A DNA stretch of 5,436 nucleotides, taken from positions 1 to 5,436 of the forward strand of contig PWZC01000013.1 of NCBI GenBank assembly GCA_003567615.1. Direction: 5' to 3'. Below the pieces are notes generated by a model, which was not told where the DNA came from, did not search any database, and saw nothing but the letters and a program-made list of their open reading frames with translations. The DNA comes from Gemmatimonadota bacterium. Lineage in GTDB: Bacteria; Gemmatimonadota; Gemmatimonadetes; Longimicrobiales; Gaopeijiaceae. Position numbers and translations under genes: made by a program. This document shows positions 1 to 5,436 of this stretch, piece by piece; positions within the stretch are counted from its first letter, which is position 1; each line of letters opens with the position of its first letter.

Positions 1-49
1 ATTCCGCCCCGGGTCAACGAGTCCCTCCGTCCATCCCCTCCTTCACGGG

Positions 50-2167
50 GTGCTCCTGCTGACCGTTGCCTTGATGGCAGCCCTCACTTCGGCCGAGCCC
101 GCCCAGGCCCGGCAGAGCGCGGAGGTGACCATCGAGGCCCTCCTGGCTGCGCCCTTTCCCTACGGGATCCAGGCGGCTCCTGCCGGAGGAGGCGTGGCGT
201 GGATCCAGAACGATCGGGGCGAGCGGAACCTCTGGGTAGCCGAGCCTCCGGCCTACACCGGGCGTCCCCTTACACGCTTCCAGGGGGACGACGGTCAGGA
301 GCTCTCCATCGCCGACTGGACCCCGGATGGGCGCGGCCTCCTCTTCGTCCGAGGCGGTGGCCCGAACCGGCAGGGTGAACCCCCAAATCCCACCAGCGAC
401 CCTGCCGGTGCCGAGCAGGCCCTCTGGTTCATCTCGCTGGACGGAGGTGAACCGCGACGCCTGACCGCCGTGGGAAACGCCGTCGTGGCGCCTGACGGGC
501 AGCGGTACGCCTTCACCCGCGGAGGTGACATCTGGATCGGCAGGCTGGCGGAAGGAGACCCTGAGCGCTTCGCTCGGGTTCGGGGCGGTCCCGGACAGCT
601 CCGGTGGTCTCCGGACGGAGGCCGTCTGGCCTTCACCAGCAGCCGGGGGACCCATGCCTTCGTGGGCGTCCTGGAGCTGGAAGCAGGGCGGATCATCTGG
701 ATGGACCCGGGCGTTGACGGGGACCGACATCCGGTGTGGTCGCCGGACGGAGACCGGCTGGCCTTCATACGCATCGCCGCCTCGTCGGCATCCACCAGCT
801 TCAGACCCCTCCGGGAGACCCATCCCTGGTCCATCCGTGTGGCCGACCCTGCCACCGGGGAGTCCCGGGAAGTCTGGCGCGCCAATGCCGGCGTGGGGAG
901 CCGCTTCTGGGGAGGCGTGAACATGCCCAATCAGCTCCTGTGGGGCGATGGGAACCGCCTCGTCTTCGCATGGGAAGGAAGCGGATGGTTGAACCTCTAC
1001 GCAGTTCCCGCCACCGGGGGCGCCGCCTCCGCCCTGGCCACCGGTCCCTTCGAAGTGGCCGACGCCCTCCTCTCGCCGGACCGGCGTCACGTCGTCTTCA
1101 GCTCCAATCAGGGCGATATCCATCGCCGGCACCTCTGGCGCGTTCCGGTAGCGGGCGGTCCAGCCGACCTGCTCACCGCCGGGGAGGGGATCGAATGGGA
1201 GCCGGTGCCCCTCAGCGAGGGCGGGGTCGCCTTTCTCCGGTCGGATGGCCGGACGCCGGCCCATGCCGCCATCCTGGAAGCCTCCGACATGGCGGCGGGG
1301 AGTGGGGAACGGGCCCGGCCCCTCATCGCACGCGGTGCGCCCGGCGGGATCCCGGACGATTTCCCCGACAGCCGTCTGGTGGTCCCGGAGCCGGTCATGA
1401 TTCCGGCCCAGGACGGGCTGGTGGTTCCAGGGCAGCTCTTCCTCCCCCCGGATCTGGCGCCAGGTGAGCGCCGGCCCGCCATCGCCTATTTTCACGGCGG
1501 CTCCCGTCGGCAGATGCTCCTGGGCTTCCACGACCGCATCTACTATCACCACGCCTATGCGCTGAACCAGGCTCTGGCACTGCAGGGCTACGTGGTCCTT
1601 TCGGTGAATTTCCGCAGCGGGACCGGCTACGGGATGGAGTTCCGCGAGGCGCTGAACTACGGAGCGGCCGGGGGAAGCGAATTCCAGGACGTTACCGGCG
1701 CCGGGCTCTGGCTTCGGGCTCGCCCCGATGTGGACCCGAACCGGATCGGACTCTGGGGCGGCTCCTATGGAGGGTATCTCACCGCGCTCGGGCTGGCCCG
1801 GGCTTCGGATCTCTTTGCCGCCGGTGTGGACGTCCACGGGGTCCATGACTGGAACGTAGGCATCGCCACCTTCCGGCCCGACTACAACCCCCTGGCGGAC
1901 CCCGAGAAGACCCGGATCGCCTTCGAGGCGTCACCCATGGCCCACCTGGACACCTGGCGCTCCCCCGTCCTCCTGATCCACGGCGATGACGACCGGAACG
2001 TGCGCTTCGTGGAGACGGTGGATCTTGTGGAAGCGCTCCGGGAGCGGGAGGTGGAAGCGGAGGTCCTGGTCTTCCCCGACGAGGTCCATTCCTTCCTCCT
2101 CCACGGGAACTGGCTCAGGGCTTACGAAGCCACCGCCGACTTCTTTCGGCGGAAGCTTTCGCCCTAG
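50..2167 (+). CDS. Secreted S9-family (prolyl oligopeptidase/DPP-like) serine peptidase
   Basis: Predicted exported serine peptidase that cleaves small peptides, probably periplasmic. From the GTG at 50 it is 705 residues. A hydrophobic stretch at residues 2-15 followed by a cleavage-like A-Q-A near residue 20 indicates a signal peptide. Residues about 30-440 form a beta-propeller with repeated W/L-S/T-P-D-G/R-x-x-L-x-F motifs near 90, 186, 230 and 342. Residues about 445-705 are the alpha/beta-hydrolase domain: HGG at 482-484 (oxyanion region), NFRSGTGYG from 520, nucleophile Ser572 in G-G-S-Y-G-G, Asp648 in HGDDDRNV and His680 in DEVHSF. The Ser-Asp and Asp-His spacings (76 and 32) fit the S9 family. 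It contains no cysteine. The start is doubtful: the frame stays open to base 2, the GTG has no Shine-Dalgarno sequence, and the signal peptide lacks the usual basic residues, so the true start probably lies upstream of the window. The S9 subfamily and substrate cannot be fixed from sequence alone. Confidence 0.93.
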   Translation: MLLLTVALMAALTSAEPAQARQSAEVTIEALLAAPFPYGIQAAPAGGGVAWIQNDRGERNLWVAEPPAYTGRPLTRFQGDDGQELSIADWTPDGRGLLFVRGGGPNRQGEPPNPTSDPAGAEQALWFISLDGGEPRRLTAVGNAVVAPDGQRYAFTRGGDIWIGRLAEGDPERFARVRGGPGQLRWSPDGGRLAFTSSRGTHAFVGVLELEAGRIIWMDPGVDGDRHPVWSPDGDRLAFIRIAASSASTSFRPLRETHPWSIRVADPATGESREVWRANAGVGSRFWGGVNMPNQLLWGDGNRLVFAWEGSGWLNLYAVPATGGAASALATGPFEVADALLSPDRRHVVFSSNQGDIHRRHLWRVPVAGGPADLLTAGEGIEWEPVPLSEGGVAFLRSDGRTPAHAAILEASDMAAGSGERARPLIARGAPGGIPDDFPDSRLVVPEPVMIPAQDGLVVPGQLFLPPDLAPGERRPAIAYFHGGSRRQMLLGFHDRIYYHHAYALNQALALQGYVVLSVNFRSGTGYGMEFREALNYGAAGGSEFQDVTGAGLWLRARPDVDPNRIGLWGGSYGGYLTALGLARASDLFAAGVDVHGVHDWNVGIATFRPDYNPLADPEKTRIAFEASPMAHLDTWRSPVLLIHGDDDRNVRFVETVDLVEALREREVEAEVLVFPDEVHSFLLHGNWLRAYEATADFFRRKLSP

Positions 2168-2179
2168 ACCCCCTCCGGG

Positions 2180-2211
2180 ACCGGAGTCCGTTACCGGCAC
2201 TGGACTCCGGT
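2180..2211 (+). terminator. Hairpin just after the peptidase gene (possible 3'-end/terminator)
   Basis: A perfect 10-base inverted repeat, ACCGGAGTCC (2180-2189) and GGACTCCGGT (2202-2211), encloses a 12-base loop. It begins 12 bases after the peptidase stop codon. No T-run follows, so it does not look like a standard intrinsic terminator. It may stabilise the 3' end of the mRNA or help Rho-independent pausing. Confidence 0.45.
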
Positions 2212-2277
2212 GGCTCAAGATCCCTGTCAGCGCCGTCGAAAAAGGGGAGGGGTCGTTCGCCGCCGCTTTCGGATCTT

Positions 2278-2309
2278 GCAGGATGGCAGCCCCTCGGGCA
2301 TCCTGCCCG
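2278..2309 (+). other. Inverted repeat with two mutually exclusive foldings
   Basis: GCAGGATG (2278-2285) is perfectly complementary to CATCCTGC (2299-2306), with a possible inner CCC/GGG stem (2290-2292 with 2296-2298). The right arm can instead form a tight hairpin, CGGGCA (2295-2300) with TGCCCG (2304-2309), around a 3-base loop. The two folds use the same bases and exclude each other, as in attenuators and riboswitch expression platforms. I recognise no known riboswitch class here, and in GC-rich DNA such pairs can arise by chance. Confidence 0.35.
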
Positions 2310-2328
2310 GACCGCCGGTGGGCCGTTT

Positions 2329-2359
2329 CGCTCAGGACCCTGAATCCTGAGCGTTTCTT
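2329..2359 (+). terminator. Candidate intrinsic terminator upstream of the pilin operon
   Basis: A perfect 9-base stem, CGCTCAGGA (2329-2337) with TCCTGAGCG (2345-2353), closes a 7-base loop (CCCTGAA) and is followed at once by TTTCTT (2354-2359). A GC-rich stem followed by a T-rich tail on the + strand is the pattern of a Rho-independent terminator. It lies 162 bases after the peptidase stop and about 120 bases before the first pilin gene. It could end the peptidase transcript or act as an attenuator if the operon is transcribed from further upstream. Confidence 0.5.
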
Positions 2360-2363
2360 ATGG

Positions 2364-2379
2364 TGGCATGGTGCCTGCC
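2364..2379 (+). promoter_or_regulatory. Possible sigma-54 (-24/-12) promoter for the pilin operon
   Basis: TGGCAT (2364-2369), five bases, then CTGCC (2375-2379) resembles the sigma-54 consensus TGGCAC-N5-TTGCA, keeping the key GG and GC dinucleotides at the right spacing. Mismatches are at the last base of the -24 box and at the first and last bases of the -12 box. Transcription would begin near 2390, just past the candidate terminator and about 87 bases before the proposed TTG start. Pilin genes in several bacteria use sigma-54 with PilR. Neither sigma-54 nor an activator site is shown in this window. Confidence 0.25.
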
Positions 2380-2465
2380 GCTTGCCAGGGCAGAGTTTGG
2401 TGTCTTCGCCTGGCTCCGGTGCCGAGGAGGGGATCCCGGCTCCATCCATCCGTTCCCCTCGCCGC

Positions 2466-2471
2466 GGGAGG
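2466..2471 (+). promoter_or_regulatory. Ribosome binding site favouring a TTG start
   Basis: GGGAGG lies five bases before a TTG at 2477 that is in frame with the first pilin gene. The next in-frame start, ATG at 2498, has no Shine-Dalgarno sequence at a usable distance. The 5-6 base spacing matches the sites before the third and fourth pilin genes, so this site decides the start choice. Confidence 0.5.
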
Positions 2472-2476
2472 TTCCG

Positions 2477-3025
2477 TTGCCACGCCTAGAACATGACATG
2501 GCTCAGGAACGTCCCGAGGCCGGTCGCGGCGTAGGGGCCCGCAAGGGTCCGTGGAGAAAGCCGGGTCAACGAGGCGTCACCCTCATCGACGTGATCCTGA
2601 TCCTGGTCATCGTGGGAACCCTGACGACCCTCTCCGTCCCCGCCTTCCGCTCTTTGAGCAACGACCTGCGGAGCGCTGTGACGGAAACCTCCGCCTTCGT
2701 GGCCCAGGCTCGTTCCCAGGCCATGTCCACCAGTTCCTCCCTTCGGATCCGGGTCGTGTCGGACCAGGAGCTCCTCGGTGAGCGGAACCGGAACTGTAGG
2801 GCAACCGGAGGCTGGGAGGCGGACGGCCGAGTCCGGCTGGAGTACCGCGAAGGCCTTCGTCTGTCCGGTCCGGAGGTGGATTCCGTCCTCCTCTGCTTCG
2901 ACAGTCGGGGCGTATCCGATGCCAATCCCACCTTTCTCCTGACCGACCGGGAAGGACGAAGCCGTGAGATCGAGGTGCTCCTCGGCGGCGGAGTCGTGGA
3001 TCGGGATCCAGGGGGTGGAGAATGA
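2477..3025 (+). CDS. FimT/GspH-like minor pilin (pseudopilin)
   Basis: Predicted minor pilin of the tip/initiation complex of a type IV pilus or related secretion fibre, held in the inner membrane until assembly. It is 182 residues from the TTG at 2477 (good ribosome site) or 175 from the ATG at 2498. A basic leader ends in Q-R-G, followed by the processing signal G|VTLID and a hydrophobic helix to about residue 57 (TTG numbering). The C-terminal part has the GspH/FimT look: an A-Q-A-R-S-Q-A helix end, then strands including LLCFDSRG and a closing R-E-I-E-V-L-L-G-G-G. Two cysteines (107 and 140) may form a disulfide. Odd points: position 5 of the mature protein is Asp, where pilins usually have Glu, and the leader is long (33 or 26 residues). 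It overlaps the next gene by ATGA (3022-3025). Assignment to the H/FimT class is firm; pilus versus type II secretion is inferred from the whole cluster. Confidence 0.85.
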   Translation: MPRLEHDMAQERPEAGRGVGARKGPWRKPGQRGVTLIDVILILVIVGTLTTLSVPAFRSLSNDLRSAVTETSAFVAQARSQAMSTSSSLRIRVVSDQELLGERNRNCRATGGWEADGRVRLEYREGLRLSGPEVDSVLLCFDSRGVSDANPTFLLTDREGRSREIEVLLGGGVVDRDPGGGE

Positions 3026-3486
3026 ACCGGGCCGAGCGTCCGGACCGGAGGCGGGAAGGTGGAAGGATCCGGGGGGCGGGGTCCTCCCGGATCCTGGACC
3101 GGAGTGGGTTCTCGCTGGTCGAGGCCATCGTGGCGCTGGGCATACTGGCTGTCCTCCTGGGAGCGGTGGTGCCCTCCTTTGCCCGGAACGTCCGCCTCAA
3201 CACCGACTCCGAGCTGAGGGGGTGGGCCGTGGCCGTGGCTCAGGAAGAACTCGACGCCCTGCGGGCGTCCGGAAGCTGGCCGGCGAGCGGAAGCCAGCGG
3301 ACGGTAACGGCCGGGCAGGCCACCTTCACCGCGCACCTCACCTACGCCCGATACTGTCAGGGGGCCGTCTGCTATGACGGGGCCCGTCACGTTTCACTGG
3401 AGGTCCGTCATGCGGGCCAGACGCTATATATCGTGGAGACGGTCTTTACCGTCCTCGACGGGACAACCGGCAGCGGCGGGATTTAG
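3022..3486 (+). CDS. PilV/GspI-like minor pilin
   Basis: Predicted minor pilin, 154 residues, of the PilV/GspI class that helps form the tip complex with the PilW- and PilX-like partners. The start overlaps the previous stop as ATGA, with a G-rich ribosome site (GGGGGTGGAG) directly before it. A 29-residue leader with nine arginines precedes the processing signal S-G|FSLVEAIVAL, which keeps the conserved Glu at +5; the hydrophobic helix runs to about residue 51. The soluble part starts with the A-V-A-Q-E-E-L-D-A-L-R helix typical of this class and ends in strands (HVSLEV, LYIVETVFTVLD). Cys112 and Cys117 are close together and could form a small disulfide loop. The last 77 bases also encode the leader of the next gene in another frame. 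The short-leader alternative is unlikely, because no other in-frame start lies nearer the signal. Confidence 0.86.
   Translation: MNRAERPDRRREGGRIRGAGSSRILDRSGFSLVEAIVALGILAVLLGAVVPSFARNVRLNTDSELRGWAVAVAQEELDALRASGSWPASGSQRTVTAGQATFTAHLTYARYCQGAVCYDGARHVSLEVRHAGQTLYIVETVFTVLDGTTGSGGI
3399..3403 (+). promoter_or_regulatory. Ribosome binding site inside the PilV-like gene
   Basis: GGAGG lies six bases before the ATG at 3410 and inside the coding region of the PilV-like gene. It supports 3410, rather than the earlier in-frame ATG at 3374, as the start of the PilW-like gene. It also implies re-initiation or coupling with upstream translation. Confidence 0.6.
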
Positions 3487-4393
3487 TCTTCCGGAGCTGA
3501 TCATCGTCATGGTGGTGATGGGGGTCATCATGGGACTCCTGCTTCCCCTGGTTCTCGGGAGTCGGGATGCCCTGCGAGGTGACCAGCGCCGCACCGGGGT
3601 GAACCAGGCCCTGCGGATCCCGTCGGAGATCATCGGCAACGATATCCGCATGGCTGGTGAGCGATTCGCGCGGTTGGGGAATACGGGCCTGCAGCCGGTT
3701 CAGATCGTTCCCGGCGGCACCGGCGCCAGCGATGAGATCATTCTTCGGCGGAACCGATCCGATGAAGTCCTCCCGGTTTGCGAGACGGTGCAGGGGAGCC
3801 AGAACTCGTTTCGCATCTACCGGCAGCAGGGGTGGCTCAATTCGCCACAGGGTGCGCCGTATCCCGAATGCGGTCCGGTCATGGATCCCGACGGCTGGCC
3901 TCGAAATCTTCGGGCCGTCCACGACCTTGCCGCAGCCACCACCACCGACGGCGTGCTCCGTGGGTTCCTCTACAATCCGTCGGCGGGTACCGGGCAGTTC
4001 TTCGACTTCCGGGTCCGGACGCCCCCGACGGTCACCTCGGGTCAGATCCTGCGGGAGGGCACCCCCTTCGCCTGGGACGGCTACCCCCTGGCCAACCGTC
4101 CCCGCGTCTACATCCTCGAAGAACGACGGTATCGGCTTCGGGACGGGTTCGTGGAACTCATCGTCAATGGCCGGGACCAGGATCCCCTCCGTGTGGCCGC
4201 CGGGATCGAGGATCTCCGCTTCCGCTATGTCCTCGATGACGATCAGGTCACCTCCATTATGCCCGAGGGGATGGGGTGGCGGAACATCCGGTCGGTGGAG
4301 GTTCTCATGACGGCCAGCTATGCGGAAGGCGCCGACGTCACCGAACGGACCCTGGCCTACCGCTACTTCCCCCGAAACATCCTGTCACGTTGA
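3410..4393 (+). CDS. PilW/GspJ-like minor pilin
   Basis: Predicted minor pilin of the PilW/GspJ class, 327 residues from ATG 3410, chosen for its GGAGG site. An earlier ATG at 3374 would give 339 residues without such a site. A 24-residue leader with six arginines ends in A-A-A-G, followed by the signal G|FSLPELIIV with the conserved Glu at +5 and a hydrophobic helix to about residue 50. Next come the PilW-like helix with N-D-I-R-M-A-G-E (about residues 80-87) and a long beta-rich part. Near the C-terminus are the class-typical strands VYILEERRYRL and G-I-E-D-L-R-F-R-Y-V-L. Cys124 and Cys154 may pair. The gene overlaps the PilV-like gene by 77 bases; no later start exists before the processing signal, so the overlap is at least this long. 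In known systems PilW bridges PilV and PilX in the priming complex. It is longer than the roughly 270-residue Pseudomonas PilW. Confidence 0.85.
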   Translation: MRARRYISWRRSLPSSTGQPAAAGFSLPELIIVMVVMGVIMGLLLPLVLGSRDALRGDQRRTGVNQALRIPSEIIGNDIRMAGERFARLGNTGLQPVQIVPGGTGASDEIILRRNRSDEVLPVCETVQGSQNSFRIYRQQGWLNSPQGAPYPECGPVMDPDGWPRNLRAVHDLAAATTTDGVLRGFLYNPSAGTGQFFDFRVRTPPTVTSGQILREGTPFAWDGYPLANRPRVYILEERRYRLRDGFVELIVNGRDQDPLRVAAGIEDLRFRYVLDDDQVTSIMPEGMGWRNIRSVEVLMTASYAEGADVTERTLAYRYFPRNILSR

Positions 4394-4398
4394 AGAGG
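4393..4398 (+). promoter_or_regulatory. Ribosome binding site of the PilX-like gene
   Basis: AAGAGG overlaps the PilW-like stop codon and ends five bases before the ATG at 4404. It fits coupled translation across the 10-base gap between the two genes. Confidence 0.5.
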
Positions 4399-4403
4399 CT
4401 CCC

Positions 4404-5436
4404 ATGAACCGCCGCCAGGAGGGATTCGCCCTCGTCTCCGTGCTGCTGGCCCTTCTCGTCCTCGTGGCCCTCTCCGCCGCTCTGGTTGCCACAACCATGA
4501 ACGAGATCATCTCGAGCCGGGCGGTCATGGCCCGAAGCAGCGGATTCTACGCCGCCGAAGCCGGTCTGAACATCCGGGGCGAGTTGGTGCGCGCCACCTT
4601 CCAGGGGTTCCAGCGTCCGGCCGGTGGCAGTCCGGGCGAGACGGATCCGTGCTCGACGGGGAACCTGGGAAGTGGGGATTTCCGCTGCATGGACTTCGCC
4701 TTCAACAGCCGGACCGTGTCCACCTATGTCCAGGAGGATCCCCGCAACAACGATCCTGACGACGGGGACCGGATGATCACGATCCCGCCCGGAGAGCGCT
4801 TCGCCGGGCTGAATGCCATCCAGTACCGCTATCATGTCATCTCCGAGGCCACCCCACCTTACCAGGATTCCCCGGAGGCCATGCTGGAAATGGTCTTCCG
4901 GACCCGCCTCGTGCCCCTCTTCCAGTTCGCGGCCTTCTACGACAAGGATCTGGAGATTCTCCCGGGGCAGCCCATGACGCTGTCGGGTCCGGTGCACGTG
5001 AACGGCGATCTCTACATGAACGGAGTCCTGGAGGTGCTGGGCGAGATCTCCGTGGCCCGTCGGGAGGGAGGAGGGGGCGGAGAGCTCTGGCGCGGACGCA
5101 AGGACGCCAATGCCTGCGACGGTCTTGTGCAGGTGGATGACGCCGATGTGGCCACCGACCCGAATCCCGCCATCACCTGCCCCCGAGGGGCCAAGGACCA
5201 GGACTATCTCAACACCTGGAACGGTCGCATCGAGGTGGATCTGGATGCTCTCCACGTCCCCCCCCGGGCCACCTTCGAGCCTGGCGGTGAGTACTGGCGC
5301 GCCGCCGATCTGGTGGTGGCCCTGGATATCCGGAGCGCCGATGCCTCGGAGTGGCGGCTCATGGTGCCGAATCGGGTCTTCACCGGCGGCCGGGATGGGA
5401 TCACCGCCAATGAGGCGCTGACCCAGATCCTGAACG
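4404..5436 (+). CDS. PilX/GspK-like large minor pilin, 3' end cut by the window
   Basis: The frame is open from ATG 4404 to the window edge: 344 codons with no stop, so the protein is partial. A short leader MNRRQEG precedes G|FALVSVLLALLVLVAL; Ser replaces Glu at +5, as is normal for the PilX/GspK class. The membrane helix spans about residues 8-31. It is followed by F-Y-A-A-E-A-G-L (48-55), the hallmark of the PilX N-terminal domain. The rest is not Pseudomonas-like PilX (about 195 residues): it has FYDKDLEI at 178-185, HVNGDLY at 198-204 and a repeated-strand pattern, as in large PilX-like proteins of non-proteobacterial pilus clusters. Cysteines at 83, 95, 238 and 259 could make two disulfides. 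A glycine-rich stretch (E-G-G-G-G-G-E) follows the HVNGDLY region. It probably completes the tip complex with the three genes before it. GspK is the main alternative, but the region after the helix does not look like GspK. Confidence 0.8.
   Translation, partial: MNRRQEGFALVSVLLALLVLVALSAALVATTMNEIISSRAVMARSSGFYAAEAGLNIRGELVRATFQGFQRPAGGSPGETDPCSTGNLGSGDFRCMDFAFNSRTVSTYVQEDPRNNDPDDGDRMITIPPGERFAGLNAIQYRYHVISEATPPYQDSPEAMLEMVFRTRLVPLFQFAAFYDKDLEILPGQPMTLSGPVHVNGDLYMNGVLEVLGEISVARREGGGGGELWRGRKDANACDGLVQVDDADVATDPNPAITCPRGAKDQDYLNTWNGRIEVDLDALHVPPRATFEPGGEYWRAADLVVALDIRSADASEWRLMVPNRVFTGGRDGITANEALTQILN

Noticed and set aside
14..1846. 610-residue open frame on the - strand opposite the peptidase gene
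   Set aside because: It is antisense to a clearly real S9 peptidase with an intact catalytic triad. Its protein is low-complexity, rich in G, P, R and E, with no recognisable motif. Such frames are common artefacts in GC-rich genes.
1931..2489. Open frames across the gap on both strands (1986-2489 + and 1931-2449 -)
   Set aside because: They begin inside the peptidase gene and run through the hairpins. Their proteins are S/R/P-rich with no family features, so the gap is better read as non-coding.
2168..2497. c-di-GMP (GEMM) riboswitch before the pilin operon
   Set aside because: I looked for the conserved GEMM core and tetraloop-receptor pattern and did not see them. Only generic hairpins are present.
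9..2573. 13-base direct repeat CCGGGTCAACGAG at 9-21 and 2561-2573
   Set aside because: One copy is at the start of the peptidase region and one is inside the first pilin leader. There is no mobile element between them and no inverted ends, so it is most likely chance.
50..3025. Peptidase as a functional member of the pilin operon (for example a prepilin-processing enzyme)
   Set aside because: Prepilin peptidases are membrane aspartyl enzymes, not S9 serine peptidases. A 310-base gap with a terminator-like hairpin separates the two units, so they are probably independent neighbours.
4338..5255. 305-residue open frame on the - strand opposite the PilX-like gene
   Set aside because: It is the antisense shadow of the PilX-like frame, which has a ribosome site, a membrane helix and the AAEAGL signature. 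The shadow protein, rich in H, G and V, shows no domain.

Overview
The window is GC-rich, densely packed bacterial DNA with every supported gene on the + strand. It holds two units: a secreted S9-family serine peptidase (left, 5' end probably cut by the window edge) and the first four genes of a minor-pilin operon of the type IV pilus / type II secretion family (right, last gene cut by the window edge). No tRNA, rRNA, CRISPR array, transposon or integrase was seen. Base and codon use look even throughout, with no sign of recent transfer. The organism is most likely Gram-negative (signal peptide with AQA cleavage site, prepilins with G|F-S-L-x-E signals). The peptidase style and the PilX-like protein with an HVNGDLY-type motif suggest a non-proteobacterial, GC-rich lineage such as Gemmatimonadota or Acidobacteriota. 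That placement is an impression from protein style, not a demonstrated assignment.

Layout. From 50 (or upstream of the window) to 2167 is the peptidase: signal peptide, beta-propeller with PD40/WD40-like repeats, then an alpha/beta-hydrolase domain with a complete Ser572/Asp648/His680 triad. From 2168 to 2476 is a roughly 310-base gap holding three clear inverted repeats: one just after the peptidase stop, one with two mutually exclusive foldings, and one followed by a T-rich stretch that resembles an intrinsic terminator. A possible sigma-54 type -24/-12 site follows.

From 2477 to the end of the window run a FimT/GspH-like, a PilV/GspI-like, a PilW/GspJ-like and a PilX/GspK-like protein. 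They are joined by a 4-base ATGA overlap, an unusual 77-base overlap and a 10-base gap, so they are almost certainly co-transcribed and translationally coupled. The order H/FimT-I/PilV-J/PilW-K/PilX is the classic order of the tip-forming initiation complex. In known systems these proteins are processed by prepilin peptidase, insert in the inner membrane through their N-terminal helix, prime pilus assembly and cap the fibre. A PilY1-like adhesin would be expected downstream, outside the window.

The most notable points are the 77-base gene overlap that encodes a prepilin leader, Asp instead of Glu at position 5 of the FimT-like pilin, long Arg-rich leaders on three of the four pilins, a large PilX-like protein with an extra domain, and a structured leader region before the operon. 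I did not find evidence for a wholly new system. This is a recognisable pilus tip cluster with unusual details.
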